Shown here piece by piece: positions 24,708 through 35,185 of a DNA stretch of 64,000 nt. The translations under genes and the position numbers were made by a program. Positions within the stretch are counted from its first letter, which is position 1. Every line of letters starts with the position of its first letter. Source of the stretch: an uncultured Treponema sp. GTDB taxonomy: Bacteria > Spirochaetota > Spirochaetia > Treponematales > Treponemataceae. The notes beneath the pieces are model-generated. The model had not been told where the DNA came from. It searched no databases and worked only from the letters and a program-made list of their open reading frames with translations. The stretch spans positions 1-64,000 of the forward strand of contig CASGBA010000004.1 of the NCBI GenBank assembly GCA_949299755.1. The letters are read 5' to 3'.

Positions 24708-24749
24708 TTACAAATGTAACCCTTTTTGTACTAAATAAGTACTTATTTC
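24708..24749 (-). other. Two palindromes between metE stop and the sugar operon
   Basis: AAATAAGTACTTATTT (about 24733-24748) is a perfect 16-bp palindrome containing the metE TAA stop. GTTACAAATGTAAC (near 24708-24721) is a 14-bp near-palindrome. They could be operators or a weak metE end signal; no T-run follows. Confidence 0.45.
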
Positions 24750-27037
24750 AGCTCTCCGCGTACAAGACGGGCGGCGGCAACAAGATTTTTCAGGCTTGCC
24801 TCCGTTTCCGGGGTGCCACGGGTTTTAAGGCCACAGTCCGGATTTACCCAAAGTTTTCCTTCGGGGATTTTTTCAAGCATTTTCCGGAGAGCCGCCGCAA
24901 TCTCTTCGACAGAGGGCACCCTCGGTGAATGGATATCATATACACCGGGACCCACTTCCGTTTTAAAATTGTTGGCTTTCAGGGCATCCAGAATCTGAAG
25001 GTCGGAACGGGAAGCTTCAAAGGTGATAACATCCGCATCCATATCGTCAATCGCCGGGATAATGTCCGTGAATTCGCTGTAGCACATGTGGGTATGAATC
25101 TGGGTTTCAGGTTTCACCCCGCTGTGAACAAGCCTGAATGCGGGAATAGCCCAGGAAAGATAATCCTCCTGCCAGTCGGATTTTCTCAAAGGAAGTTTTT
25201 CCCTAAGTGCCGCCTCATCAATCTGGATTACGGAAATTCCAGCCGCCTCCAAATCCAAGACTTCATCCCGGATTGCCAGGGCAATCTGCATAACGCAGTC
25301 TTTCAGGGCTATATCTTCACGGGGGAATGACCAATTCAAAATAGTTACAGGCCCGGTAAGCATCCCTTTTACCGGTTTTGCAGTCAATGATTTCGCATAC
25401 TGTGACCAGACAACCGTCATCGGTTTTGCCCTGGACACATCACCCCACACCACCGGCGGTTTGACGCATCTCGTTCCGTAAGACTGAACCCAGGCTCTTT
25501 CAGTGAAAATGTACCCGTCCAGGCATTCCCCGAAATACTCCACCATGTCATTCCGTTCGTATTCGCCGTGAACCAGGACATCAAGACCCGTTTTCTCCTG
25601 GAAAGCGATACAATCAGCGATTTTCTTCCTGTTAAAAGAAACATACTGGTTTTCGCTTATCTCTCCTTTCCTGAAAGCAGCCCGGTTCGCCTTCACGTCA
25701 GGGGTTTGAGGGAAGGATCCGATTGTGGTTGTGGGAAGCAAAGGCAGGTTAAGCCTCTGTTTCTGGATTTTTTCCCTCACCGCGAATTCCGGCAGGCGGG
25801 TAAAATCCTCCTTCTTTATGGAGGCGCACCGGTTCCGGACAGCTTCGTCCAAACCGGGTCTGGGGGAATCAAAAAGACTTTTATTAGCCGTGTAAAATTC
25901 CTGAAGCCGGGGATTATCACTCTGGCATATACTCCGGAGTTCCGAAAGTTCCTTTAATTTTTCCGAAGCGAAGGCGAAATATTTCCTGTAGCCGTCTTCC
26001 ATTTTCTTCTCGTTTTCCAACGTGTAAGGTACATGAAGGAGGGAGCAGGATGTTCCGATGACTATGTTTTCAGCTTTTTTGCAAAGTTTTTCTATTATAT
26101 CTATTGTTTTGCTGTAATCATTGCGCCAAATATTCTTTCCATTTACAAGACCCGCAAAAAGGACGGTTTCCGGGGGAAAGTTCTCCCCTCCTGAAACAAG
26201 CTCAAGACTTTTTTTACCTTCCACAAAATCAAGACCGATGCCGTCAAAACCAAGGGAGCGGATTTCCCCGTAGCAGTCCCGGACATCCCCGAAATAAGTC
26301 TGAAGAAGGATTTTTGAACCGCCTTTTGCGCCGAGAATCTTCCTGTAAATGGAGCAGAAAAGTTCCTTGTCCCCGGCGGTTAAATCCATAACAAGGGCCG
26401 GTTCGTCAAATTGAATCCAGAGGGCACCGTCTTTTTCCAGCCTGGATACAACCTGGATAAAAACCGAGGTCACATCGTCCGCAAAGTCAGAAATATTTTT
26501 TCCGCCTGTGAATCGGGCCAGCTTCAAAAAAGTGAATGGTCCGGTCAAAACCGGTTTTGCACAACCCTTGCCGCCGTTTTTTTCCAAAAGGCTTTTTGCC
26601 TCCGCAAATTCCTCAAAGGGTTTTGTGGCTGCCAGCTTTATTTCAGTGTCATCCTCAATTTCGGGAACAATGTAATGATAGTTTGTATTAAACCATTTCT
26701 TCATGGCCAAAGCCTTGACATCGCCGGCCTCACCCTGATAACCACGGGCCATGGCAAAATATATGTCCAGGGGCGGAAGATTCAAATCCCGGTAACGGGC
26801 AGGAACGGCATTTAGGAGAACAGCCGTGTCCAGAACACCATCGTAAAAAGAAAAATCATTGCAGGGGATAAAATCAATCCCTGCCGCACTTTGCTCGTTT
26901 ATGTGGCGGGCACGCAAATCCGCTCCACAGGCTTCAAGTTCCTGCAAAGAAATTTCTTTCCTGAAATATTTCTCGGAGGCAAATTTAAGTTCACGCAAGG
27001 CTCCTATCCTGGGAAAACCGACGACAGATGTTTTCAT
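24743..27037 (-). CDS. metE: Cobalamin-independent methionine synthase
   Basis: The 764-residue enzyme transfers a methyl group from 5-methyltetrahydropteroyl-triglutamate to homocysteine. The N-terminal domain starts [21 protein letters not shown]; the C-terminal catalytic barrel begins about residue 430 with [15 protein letters not shown]. Zinc ligands are visible in [10 protein letters not shown] (His and Cys), [10 protein letters not shown] (Glu) and NPDCGLKTR (Cys). [15 protein letters not shown] is also conserved. GGAGAG lies 5 bp before the ATG. It is a single-gene unit divergent from pyk, with its own promoter. No S-box or other methionine riboswitch is visible in its short leader. 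Confidence 0.97.
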   Translation of the reverse strand: MKTSVVGFPRIGALRELKFASEKYFRKEISLQELEACGADLRARHINEQSAAGIDFIPCNDFSFYDGVLDTAVLLNAVPARYRDLNLPPLDIYFAMARGYQGEAGDVKALAMKKWFNTNYHYIVPEIEDDTEIKLAATKPFEEFAEAKSLLEKNGGKGCAKPVLTGPFTFLKLARFTGGKNISDFADDVTSVFIQVVSRLEKDGALWIQFDEPALVMDLTAGDKELFCSIYRKILGAKGGSKILLQTYFGDVRDCYGEIRSLGFDGIGLDFVEGKKSLELVSGGENFPPETVLFAGLVNGKNIWRNDYSKTIDIIEKLCKKAENIVIGTSCSLLHVPYTLENEKKMEDGYRKYFAFASEKLKELSELRSICQSDNPRLQEFYTANKSLFDSPRPGLDEAVRNRCASIKKEDFTRLPEFAVREKIQKQRLNLPLLPTTTIGSFPQTPDVKANRAAFRKGEISENQYVSFNRKKIADCIAFQEKTGLDVLVHGEYERNDMVEYFGECLDGYIFTERAWVQSYGTRCVKPPVVWGDVSRAKPMTVVWSQYAKSLTAKPVKGMLTGPVTILNWSFPREDIALKDCVMQIALAIRDEVLDLEAAGISVIQIDEAALREKLPLRKSDWQEDYLSWAIPAFRLVHSGVKPETQIHTHMCYSEFTDIIPAIDDMDADVITFEASRSDLQILDALKANNFKTEVGPGVYDIHSPRVPSVEEIAAALRKMLEKIPEGKLWVNPDCGLKTRGTPETEASLKNLVAAARLVRGELK

Positions 27038-27079
27038 TTCTCTCTCCTGCTTTTAAAAGCTTTCATTTTTCAGGTATTA

Positions 27080-27108
27080 AGTATATCAAAACCAAATAAC
27101 ATTGACAA
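27080..27108 (-). promoter_or_regulatory. metE promoter
   Basis: On the minus strand -35 TTGTCA (27108-27103) and -10 TATACT (27085-27080) are 17 bp apart. The transcript would start near 27073, a leader of about 36 nt. Confidence 0.7.
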
Positions 27109-27167
27109 ATACTATTTGTTTATGCAATGATATAGTAAAAATCTATGGCATATTTCCAATCAAAATC

Positions 27168-27198
27168 TTGACAGATTTCAACCGTCATATGATATTAT
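27168..27198 (+). promoter_or_regulatory. pyk promoter
   Basis: -35 TTGACA (27168-27173) with -10 candidates GATATT (27191-27196, 17-bp spacing) or TATTAT (27193-27198, 19-bp). Either puts the transcript start within a few bases of the ATG at 27205. Confidence 0.6.
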
Positions 27199-27204
27199 TT
27201 TTCT

Positions 27205-29004
27205 ATGTTCTCACGAAAAACCAAGATAGTCTGTTCAATGGGACCATCCGTTAACAATGACGAAATTATCGAAAAACTTATCCTTGCCGGAATGAATGTG
27301 GCCCGTTTTAATTTTTCCCATGGTGACCACGAAGAACACAAAGCCAGGATGGATAGAGTACGCCGGTGCGCCGGCAAACTGAAACGCCATGTGGCGCTTC
27401 TTCTGGACACAAAGGGACCGGAAATCCGCACAGGACTTACAGCCAACGGTTCCACAGTGGCATTCCACCCGGGAGACAAAGTTTTAGTGACTGTGGACGG
27501 ATGCCGGACAGAGGCGGCCGAGGGAGGGAAGCCCGGCAAAATATCCCTTACCTGGAAAGATTTGCCGCGGAAGGTTTCGCCAGGAATAAAAATCCTCATT
27601 GCGGACGGACTTCTGGAGCTGGAGGTTGAATCCCTTTCAGGAGACACCGTCATGTGCAGGGCGAAAAATGCGGCTGAAATCGGCAGCAGGAAAAATGTCA
27701 ACCTTATAGGAATCCATGCGGGTTTGCCGATTCTTTCCGAACAGGATAAAAGAGATTTGGAATTTGGAGCCGCACAGGAAGTCGATTTTGTCGCCGCCAG
27801 CTTTGTCAGTTTTGCCTCTGAGGTCAGAGAGGTCAGGAAATTCCTGGATTCCCTGGGAAGCAGGGCAAAAATAATCGCTAAAATCGAAAACGAAGAAGGC
27901 GTCAACAACATAGCGGAAATAGCGGAAGCCGCTGACGGTATTATGGTCGCCCGGGGCGATTTGGGCGTGCAAATGCCCACAGAAAGGATACCTATCGTAC
28001 AAAAACACATAATAAGCGTGTGCCGGGGGGCCGGGAAATTCGTCATAACAGCAACCCAAATGCTGGATTCCATGATTATAAATCCCAGGCCCACAAGGGC
28101 GGAATTAACCGATGTGGCGAATGCGATTTTTGACGGTACCGATGCCGTCATGCTTTCCGGAGAAACTGCCAACGGATCCTATCCGGTGGAAGCTGTTGAA
28201 ATGATGGCAAAAATCGCAGTTACTGTGGAAGATTCCATTGAATTCTGTGACAAAATGAAAAACGAATTCCTTCGGTGTTCAGTCCCAGAAGGGGACATCG
28301 GCCAATTCATGGCCCGAAACGCTTACACAACAGCCCGGGATGCCAGGGCGATGGCCATAATCAGCCCCACCCGCTCCGGGCATACCGCCCAAATGATAAG
28401 CAAATACAGACCGGAACAATCCGTTGTGGCGGTAACCCCGGATCCTGTCGTAGCAAGACAACTTCTCCTGTACTGGGGTGTCACTCCCCTTCTGTCCAAA
28501 ATGGCGGGCACATCCGATGAAATGTTGCGGAATGCCGTAAAAGTGTCCCTGGACGCAGGTGCCATAAATATGTCCGACAGGATTGTGCTGGCAGCAGGAA
28601 TCCCCCTTTCCAATCCTATAATGCTGAATACAATCCAGGTTATGCTGGTGGGAAGCGTTCTGGCAAAGGCTTCCAAAGGCGGTTTTTCAAAACCTGGCAG
28701 CTACAAGGCTTTCGGAGAAATTGTATGCGTGGAAAAACCGGAGGAAATCAGCGGCATAAATGTACGCCGGAAAAATATTATCCTTGTTTGCAAAGATTTA
28801 ACAGAAGAATTCATCCCTGTACTGCGGGTGGTAAATGGTGTTATAGCTGAAAGGGAATGCACAATCCCGGACTCGGTTCTGACTCTGGTGAATCCGGATT
28901 TCGTCTGGTTGATAAATGCCCCCGGCGCGGTTTCTTCCCTGGAACCAGGGCTGGCAGTAACTTTGGACGGCAAAAGTCTGATGGTTTTTGAAGGATACAT
29001 ATAA
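27205..29004 (+). CDS. pyk: Pyruvate kinase with C-terminal extra domain
   Basis: The 599-residue glycolytic enzyme converts phosphoenolpyruvate and ADP to pyruvate and ATP. The core shows RKTKIVCSMGPS, NVARFNFSHG, LLDTKGPEIRTG, KIENEEGVNNI, MVARGDLGVQMP and the active-site segment ITATQMLDSMI..PRPTRAE. The last about 110 residues after the C-domain form the extra domain found in Bacillus-type pyruvate kinases (about 585 residues), ending INAPGAVSSLEPG..VTLDGKSLMVFEG. No Shine-Dalgarno is visible before the ATG, and the predicted transcript begins almost at it, so the mRNA may be leaderless. It has a strong bidirectional terminator. Confidence 0.96.
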   Translation: MFSRKTKIVCSMGPSVNNDEIIEKLILAGMNVARFNFSHGDHEEHKARMDRVRRCAGKLKRHVALLLDTKGPEIRTGLTANGSTVAFHPGDKVLVTVDGCRTEAAEGGKPGKISLTWKDLPRKVSPGIKILIADGLLELEVESLSGDTVMCRAKNAAEIGSRKNVNLIGIHAGLPILSEQDKRDLEFGAAQEVDFVAASFVSFASEVREVRKFLDSLGSRAKIIAKIENEEGVNNIAEIAEAADGIMVARGDLGVQMPTERIPIVQKHIISVCRGAGKFVITATQMLDSMIINPRPTRAELTDVANAIFDGTDAVMLSGETANGSYPVEAVEMMAKIAVTVEDSIEFCDKMKNEFLRCSVPEGDIGQFMARNAYTTARDARAMAIISPTRSGHTAQMISKYRPEQSVVAVTPDPVVARQLLLYWGVTPLLSKMAGTSDEMLRNAVKVSLDAGAINMSDRIVLAAGIPLSNPIMLNTIQVMLVGSVLAKASKGGFSKPGSYKAFGEIVCVEKPEEISGINVRRKNIILVCKDLTEEFIPVLRVVNGVIAERECTIPDSVLTLVNPDFVWLINAPGAVSSLEPGLAVTLDGKSLMVFEGYI

Positions 29005-29013
29005 AGTTCCATA

Positions 29014-29046
29014 CAAAAAACGGCGGGTTTTCACCGCCGTTTTTTA
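29014..29046. terminator. Bidirectional terminator between pyk and the MCP gene
   Basis: AAAAAACGGCGG...CCGCCGTTTTTT: a 12-bp stem with an 8-9-nt loop, A-run and T-run symmetrical. It serves plus-strand pyk and the minus-strand chemoreceptor. Confidence 0.9.
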
Positions 29047-29066
29047 TCCCATTAAGACCAGAAATC

Positions 29067-31244
29067 CTACAGCTTAAACTTGCCCGTTATTTCAACAAGG
29101 GTATCAATGGATTCCTTATTTATATCCACATTCTGGGAAATTTTCTCCACCGCATCATTGATAGCGTTGGTTGCATTGGCGATAGCCCCGGAACGCTCCT
29201 GAACCTGTTGGGAAACCACCGACAAACGGTTCATTTCTTTCAGAATTACTTCTGTTCCCGTGTTCATCTCAACAGCTCCGTCCCGTATTTGGATGGTCAC
29301 GTTCTGAATGTCTTCCAGAGCTTCCAGAACCTGCTTGCTTCCTTCATTTTGTTCGCTCATGGAAAGATTGATTTCGCTTACAAGACCCGTAATCGCATCA
29401 ATTTTGGCAGCCACGGAATCAAAGGAATTATCCGCTATAACCGTCGCATCCACTATATTCCGTATAGAGGCAACAGCTTCTTTCAAGCCGCTGGCAATTG
29501 TTTTGGATTGGGCGGCGGAATCTTCCGCAAGCTTACGGATTTCCTCCGCAACCACGGAAAAACCCTTCCCCGCTTCGCCGGCATGGGCGGCTTCAATGGC
29601 GGCATTCATTGCCAGCAGGTTTGTCTGACTTGCGATGGACTCAATTACACCGTTTGCCTCAAGCAAAGACTCGGACTGGGAGGACAGTTTATTAACAAGC
29701 TCCTGCACATTGTTTATGCTGGATTTTCCGTCAACTGAATCCCGGCGCAATTCCTCGAAACTGCCGGATGCTTTACCAAGGTTTGTGGAAATAGAATTGA
29801 TGTTGGAAACCATCTCCTGAATTGCCGCGGAAGACTCCGTAACGGCGGAAGACTGGTTTTCAATCTGGTTTGTCAGACTTTCAATGTTATGGGTTATCTG
29901 GGTTATTGTGGCGGAAGTTTCAGTTACGCTGGCACTTTGTTCTTCAACCGCAAAATTCATGTCCTCAATGCTGGTAACAATAGCGGAAACATCCGAAGAA
30001 ATTTCTTTTGAATTATTCTTAAGGTTTTCCCCGACCTCAGACATGGAAGAAGCACTGTTCCTGATACGCCGTATCATATTGTTGAGGGTTCCGATAAACT
30101 TATTGAATGACTTTGCCGCATTGGCAATCTCATCATTTCCATGTACATCAATACGGGCAGTCAAATCTCCCGCTCCCTCGGAAATATCATTAAGGGTTTT
30201 TTCCGTCAACTCAATGGAAGAGACAATTATTTTGCTGATAACAAAAAGGGAAATGAAAAGAATGAAAGCCACACATACAATGGTTATAACTGATATATAC
30301 AAAATCCTGTTGGCGGCGGAAAGCATATAATTGGAAGGAACTGAAAGGTACAGGGAAAAAGGCGTCCCCCACAGTTTTTTACAAGTGAACATATAATCTT
30401 CCCCGTTCACTTTATTGTGGATTACGGAACCCTCTGCCTGGGCACTGGACTGGAAACCCTGCAAAATTTCCTTTCCCAAGGATAATTCCGACATTGTTTC
30501 ATTTGAACCAAGGACAATGTCATTATAAGCCTGGAGCCTGTTATCGTATTCCAATTTGCTGACAACCTGCTTCGCATCCGAAATAATGTAAAGGGTTGCC
30601 CCCGTTCCGAACACGGAACGGAAATCCCCTATCATCGTACTGTATACATTACTCATTTCAGTGGCGGTTTGGGTTACATTTACAACCCCGATAGGCCTGC
30701 CGTTTTTAATGACCGAAGCGGAAGTCAGGATGCTTTTTCCGGTTCCCCCTCTAATGGTATAAGCATCGCTAACCATTACTTCGGATTTACTGCTGGTACT
30801 TGCGGCAACAAGGGTTCTGAAATAATCCCTGTCGGACACCGATATAGGCGCCGCATTGGGATCCGAATCGTCCTCGGTGCGCCGTCCGCCTTGAGCCGGG
30901 TTACCCATATTGTTGGATTCATACACATAGCCCATGGGATCAACCAGCGATATCATATGGATTGTGTTATTCGCAGCGACAAATCCCTGAAAATTGCTTT
31001 TTGTCCGTCCCCATTCCATATCCTGAACCCCTTTAAGGGATGCGGCGGAAAGGGCAACGCTTCTTGCGGTTCCAAAAAAAGATTCAAAACCGGAATAAAC
31101 ACTGTCCACATATTTGGTCATTATTGTTTCAGCCTGGCGTTCACCATTCGACCTGGCAATCAAGGTTATAATCAACATACCTATAATAAACGGGGTGAGA
31201 CCCGAAATCAGTGACGCAGCGGTTATTTTCCATCTGATTTTCAT
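29067..31244 (-). CDS. Methyl-accepting chemotaxis protein
   Basis: The 725-residue chemoreceptor has an N-terminal transmembrane helix (about 10-28), a periplasmic double-Cache-like sensor (about 40-305; [26 protein letters not shown]), a second helix (about 313-340), HAMP (about 340-390; [29 protein letters not shown]) and a long cytoplasmic coiled coil with the signalling tip [39 protein letters not shown]. Sequence of the tip is characteristic of MCPs that contact CheA/CheW. It relays an unknown small-molecule signal to the flagellar motor. GGAGG lies 11 bp upstream of the ATG. No chemotaxis genes adjoin it. Confidence 0.96.
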   Translation of the reverse strand: MKIRWKITAASLISGLTPFIIGMLIITLIARSNGERQAETIMTKYVDSVYSGFESFFGTARSVALSAASLKGVQDMEWGRTKSNFQGFVAANNTIHMISLVDPMGYVYESNNMGNPAQGGRRTEDDSDPNAAPISVSDRDYFRTLVAASTSSKSEVMVSDAYTIRGGTGKSILTSASVIKNGRPIGVVNVTQTATEMSNVYSTMIGDFRSVFGTGATLYIISDAKQVVSKLEYDNRLQAYNDIVLGSNETMSELSLGKEILQGFQSSAQAEGSVIHNKVNGEDYMFTCKKLWGTPFSLYLSVPSNYMLSAANRILYISVITIVCVAFILFISLFVISKIIVSSIELTEKTLNDISEGAGDLTARIDVHGNDEIANAAKSFNKFIGTLNNMIRRIRNSASSMSEVGENLKNNSKEISSDVSAIVTSIEDMNFAVEEQSASVTETSATITQITHNIESLTNQIENQSSAVTESSAAIQEMVSNINSISTNLGKASGSFEELRRDSVDGKSSINNVQELVNKLSSQSESLLEANGVIESIASQTNLLAMNAAIEAAHAGEAGKGFSVVAEEIRKLAEDSAAQSKTIASGLKEAVASIRNIVDATVIADNSFDSVAAKIDAITGLVSEINLSMSEQNEGSKQVLEALEDIQNVTIQIRDGAVEMNTGTEVILKEMNRLSVVSQQVQERSGAIANATNAINDAVEKISQNVDINKESIDTLVEITGKFKL

Positions 31245-31500
31245 GTATATTTATTCCTCCATAGCATATAAGAGCCGCAAAGCAATATGTATTTTACACC
31301 CAGAATAAATAAAAGTAAAGAAAAAGCTGCCCGCTTCCGTTGCTATCTATAAGAAAACAAACAGTAAGTTTCTTCCAGAAACCATGTAAAGACAGGAAAA
31401 ATCTTGAAAACTACTGTTTTTTTTGCATTTTCATACAAAATTCTTGAAAAATATCCGAAAATTCCCTTGGTTATGTATACCCCTTTGTTCGAATAAAATA

Positions 31501-31506
31501 TATAAT
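31501..31506 (+). promoter_or_regulatory. -10 box of the barrel/lipoprotein operon
   Basis: A consensus TATAAT in an A/T-rich stretch 33 bp before ATG 31539. No clear -35 lies at 16-18 bp; the region 31245-31500 holds no gene. Confidence 0.45.
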
Positions 31507-31538
31507 ACAGCCAGCATATGAACAGGAGGAAAAGGAAA

Positions 31539-32387
31539 ATGCAGCCGGTACAAAACAACATAAAAAAACTTTGCGCTCTCTCTTTATTGGTTTTTGCCTG
31601 CTGTATACCGGCAGCGGCCTTCAGCGACGCATGGGTTCTAAACATGAAAGCTGAAGTTGGCGGTTCCTACACAATCCCCACCATTTCCCAAAGTGACCTA
31701 GATCTTATCTGCGCAAAAAGCATGACCGGTATGGTCGGTTTCATTGCCGGCGGTTCCATGGAGGTGGGATACATTTGGGATACATCCCGGATATTCAACC
31801 TGAAAGAAGGCAACCCCTTCAGCGGACTGGGGCTTTTTTTCAATATAGGCGTTTCCCAGGGCTATGCAGGCCAAATTTGCACGGCGGAAAGCAAAGGGGA
31901 AGAAATCAATGTTTACATTAATGTTTACTACACACCGATAATTTCCCTGGGCGTAACCGGAAAATGCTATTTTTTCAATGACCGGTTCGCGGTGGGTCTC
32001 CACCTGGGGACAAAGATAATCTGCGACACAGCCCCGACATACGAGCTTTATTCCTCCGATCCGAATACAATTGAACAGGAAGTGGGGACAATCATCGTGG
32101 ACAGCCAGATGATGAGCACCATGAACCCCTTCATGTTTTCGATTAAACCTTCCCTCGAATACATGGTGCCCCTGGGAAGGACGGTTGAGCTGAATCTGGG
32201 CGGATTCCTCGCCTTCAACGTATACACCCCGAAATACATAACGCTGCCCAGCTCCATTGAAGGGATGCTCTCAGCGGAGCAGGAAGCCCAGGGAATAAAA
32301 TTCAACGCAAAGGAAGACCCCCTGAAGTCCTACTTTATCAATTCATTTGATTTTGGTATCATCATGGGGATGAACTTCAGGTTGTGA
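31539..32387 (+). CDS. Outer-membrane beta-barrel protein, spirochaete type
   Basis: The start is placed at ATG 31539 (MQPVQNNIKKLC), with AGGAGG 12 bp upstream; an in-frame ATG at 31518 has none. The 282-residue product has a signal peptide ending near AAAFS-DAW, then alternating amphipathic strands (VGGSYTIPTI, GGSMEVGYIW, GLGLFFNIGVSQG, VYINVYYTPIISLGVTGKCYF, RFAVGLHLGTKII) and ends GMNFRL. These are typical of a small outer-membrane beta-barrel. The family is not one I can name. The gene is 19 bp upstream of the 922-residue repeat lipoprotein in the same operon, suggesting they act together at the cell surface. Confidence 0.75.
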   Translation: MQPVQNNIKKLCALSLLVFACCIPAAAFSDAWVLNMKAEVGGSYTIPTISQSDLDLICAKSMTGMVGFIAGGSMEVGYIWDTSRIFNLKEGNPFSGLGLFFNIGVSQGYAGQICTAESKGEEINVYINVYYTPIISLGVTGKCYFFNDRFAVGLHLGTKIICDTAPTYELYSSDPNTIEQEVGTIIVDSQMMSTMNPFMFSIKPSLEYMVPLGRTVELNLGGFLAFNVYTPKYITLPSSIEGMLSAEQEAQGIKFNAKEDPLKSYFINSFDFGIIMGMNFRL

Positions 32388-32406
32388 TAAATCCGGAGAA
32401 AAAGAC

Positions 32407-35175
32407 ATGATGCGGTTTATAAAGAAATTCCTTCCGGGATTGTACATATTAACAGCATTTTCAATTTTCCTCTTAATGTCCTGCCAACAGGGATTGATAG
32501 GCGATCCCAGGCTTTACAACCCGAAAAGGGATACAGGCAATTCCTCCCCGCCCACTGATGTTGACATCGGGGATACGGATGTCCCCGAAGACCAGGATCC
32601 TTTCATAAACGGTGAATGGAACGACATAGAATACGGCGGATTCAGCGGAGAGCTGTTCAAAACCTGGGTTTTGAACAAGGTGAATTTCAGCAACCAAAAC
32701 ATACCTTCTTACCAATTCTGCACAAGCGGTAAATATTGGCAGCAGGGGGAATCCTCCTGGGAATACATCTATGATGCAAAAAATGAGGGGAACACCGCCC
32801 AGGGTTACAGCATAAACCCCATGTCCATTTACCAGTACCGCTCCAAGAACCCCCTGGTTTCCGCAACAAGCAGTTACAATAAAGACGGCGGCAAAATGGA
32901 GCGCTTCTATTTCCACCGCATAACGGGAAAAAGCGGCGGCGGAGTCGCCGAACTTGACCAGTATTTAATAGCCGTGGACACCCGCTCCAAATTCGTTTTC
33001 GCCTACGCAAAGGTTACCGAAACAAAAAACCTGTTGGGCAACCTGATGCCAATCGGGTTTGCGCCTATAGAAAATTACGGGGAACTCAGGCCCTTCTACC
33101 AATATGACCCCATCGGATACGTGAGCGCCGACGGTACTGTTACCCTATACAAGCAGTACGAAACCGACATGATAAATTCGGCGGCGGTAAACTTTGAGCC
33201 TTCAGTCCACGACACGACGGATTTGACAATGGCCAGCCACACCCCCGACGGAGAGGGGCGCTCGCCTTATTACGGAACACCCAGCGCCGATGACGCAAAG
33301 GAAAGCTTTAAAGGCAATATGCAGGACATTTCCGGCTACACCTACCAGCGCCGGGAAGGCATATACCTTTACACATACACAATAAAAGACACGGAAACCA
33401 TTGTACGGACAGGGGAAAAGTGGAAAAGCACGGATTCGGTTCCGGAAAAAACCTTCAAACTTGACGAGGTTTTCAGCGGCATTACCGCTTACTTTACCGC
33501 GGAAGAAAACGGTGAAACAAAAACTTACACCGTCAACCTGAAAGACAAGGACACCCAGATAACGTTCAAGGAAGAAAACGAAAACGACAATGTCCCGGAA
33601 GAGGAGCAGATTTTGCGGGAAGTCACCGCCTACAGGAATTTCAAGGATACCGGGCCCGGATTTGTATTAAGGGTCGGAGGAAAAATCTTCCAGTACACCA
33701 GCGGCGATGAAGCCGGCAAACTGATGGTTTTCAGCGAAGACGGCATGACCCTTACGGACGAAAGGACGAACGCGACATACACCCTGTCCTCCGAAGGTTC
33801 CCAAACCCAGGCGAAGTACAAGAACGGCTCTTATTATTATCCCCTCGAGCTTTCGGGAAGCGACTCCACTATTAAATGGGGAAAGGAATTTTTGTTTGAA
33901 TCCTGGGTCAGTTACGGTACCTGTAACCACCATCCGGCAACCCTTCTCCAAAACGACATGGGTTCCTTCCACGAGAATGTGGCAGGAAGGATATACCAGA
34001 TGAGGGACGGACTGCTGCTGTACAGCCTGGAATTCACCGACGGAGGAAAGACCGCCACCATAAGGACAGAGGAATGGCGCACAAACAAAACCGCTGTTGT
34101 GGAAACCCTGACCCTGAAAGAGGACGGCTCGGAAACACCGAGAACCGCGGCTTACGGCGGGAAAACCTTTACCCTGTCGGATTTGAATACCATGGCGGAA
34201 ATCTCCGTTTCCGACGGCAAAACCTACAGCCTCCATTTTGAAGATCCCGAGCCGGAATTCCTCCTGCGGGTACAAAATGACGTGACTTTCGCCAACAGCA
34301 ATGATGACCAATACAAATTCACCGACGGCGGAAAAACCCTTGTCATGAACGGAGACACCTACACATTTGTGCGGCAGGATTCCCCCAATAACAGGGCTGT
34401 GTACACAAAGAAAATTCTTGGGACACCCTGGTATTACGGAGTAGAGCTTTCAGAAGGGGATGACGGCACAAAAGACAACAAGGTGAAGATTACTTCCGGC
34501 TGGGGAGAAAACACCATCGGCTGGGGAACCCTTGGATGGGAAGCGGAACGGGGCTTTGAAGTCACGGATTCCTTCGCAGCCAATGTTGCCGGAAAGACCT
34601 ACCTTATGCGGGACGGGCTGGACCTGTACACATACGCCTTCTCCGAAGACGGCAGAAGCGTGGATACAAGCATCACTGTATGGAGGGAAACCACAGCCCG
34701 GGAAGAAGGCACCATCAAATGGCAGAGCCAGACAGACGGGACGAACGCCGTTTTCGCTGTGGAAAATTCCGACGGTTCTGTGGCGGAGGAACAAGCCTTC
34801 GTGATTTCCGACGCAGGAAGATACCTTGATGCCGGCGGCCGGCAGCTTGAGCGCTCTGACACCTTCTCTGATCCAGGCCCTGAATTCCTCCTGAGGGTGG
34901 CAGGGGCTGTATATGACAACGGAAAAACCGGCACAGACCAGGTTCGCTATGAATTTTCCAATGACGGACGGACTCTTTATATGACATACAAAACATTGAA
35001 TCTAAAAACAAGCACATATACATACAATGGGGCAGAATCCGGTGATAATACAAAAGCTACATATAAAGAAATTTTCTCTTATAAAGTCAGGTTAACCAAT
35101 AACGACAGTACCATAGAGATGGTAACAAGTTCAGGTGGTTTAATTTGGGGATACGAAGCCTACCGGGTTGAATAG
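32407..35175 (+). CDS. Large lipoprotein with three diverged about 200-residue repeats
   Basis: The 922-residue product begins with a signal peptide and lipobox LLMSC (Cys26), followed by a Pro/Asp-rich linker (to about 65). After a unique part come three diverged copies of one module, starting near residues 300, 520 and 722. Each opens with a strand-type motif (SGYTYQRREGIYLYTYTI, AGRIYQMRDGLLLYSLEF, AGKTYLMRDGLDLYTYAF) and contains a later GPGFVLRV/EPEFLLRV/GPEFLLRV block. The spacing (220 and 202 residues) differs, so it is not a recent duplication. The sequence is beta-rich and probably extends from the surface. The function is unknown. GGAG sits 8 bp before the ATG; there are two adjacent ATG codons. 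It follows a beta-barrel gene by 19 bp. Confidence 0.8.
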   Translation: MMRFIKKFLPGLYILTAFSIFLLMSCQQGLIGDPRLYNPKRDTGNSSPPTDVDIGDTDVPEDQDPFINGEWNDIEYGGFSGELFKTWVLNKVNFSNQNIPSYQFCTSGKYWQQGESSWEYIYDAKNEGNTAQGYSINPMSIYQYRSKNPLVSATSSYNKDGGKMERFYFHRITGKSGGGVAELDQYLIAVDTRSKFVFAYAKVTETKNLLGNLMPIGFAPIENYGELRPFYQYDPIGYVSADGTVTLYKQYETDMINSAAVNFEPSVHDTTDLTMASHTPDGEGRSPYYGTPSADDAKESFKGNMQDISGYTYQRREGIYLYTYTIKDTETIVRTGEKWKSTDSVPEKTFKLDEVFSGITAYFTAEENGETKTYTVNLKDKDTQITFKEENENDNVPEEEQILREVTAYRNFKDTGPGFVLRVGGKIFQYTSGDEAGKLMVFSEDGMTLTDERTNATYTLSSEGSQTQAKYKNGSYYYPLELSGSDSTIKWGKEFLFESWVSYGTCNHHPATLLQNDMGSFHENVAGRIYQMRDGLLLYSLEFTDGGKTATIRTEEWRTNKTAVVETLTLKEDGSETPRTAAYGGKTFTLSDLNTMAEISVSDGKTYSLHFEDPEPEFLLRVQNDVTFANSNDDQYKFTDGGKTLVMNGDTYTFVRQDSPNNRAVYTKKILGTPWYYGVELSEGDDGTKDNKVKITSGWGENTIGWGTLGWEAERGFEVTDSFAANVAGKTYLMRDGLDLYTYAFSEDGRSVDTSITVWRETTAREEGTIKWQSQTDGTNAVFAVENSDGSVAEEQAFVISDAGRYLDAGGRQLERSDTFSDPGPEFLLRVAGAVYDNGKTGTDQVRYEFSNDGRTLYMTYKTLNLKTSTYTYNGAESGDNTKATYKEIFSYKVRLTNNDSTIEMVTSSGGLIWGYEAYRVE

Positions 35176-35185
35176 GAAACTCCGG

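Noticed and set aside
27038-27204. S-box or other methionine riboswitch before metE
   Set aside because: The predicted leader is only about 36 nt and has no conserved aptamer elements.
31343-31645. 100-codon minus-strand frame opposite the barrel gene start
   Set aside because: A shadow of the plus-strand signal peptide region; no ribosome site or family.
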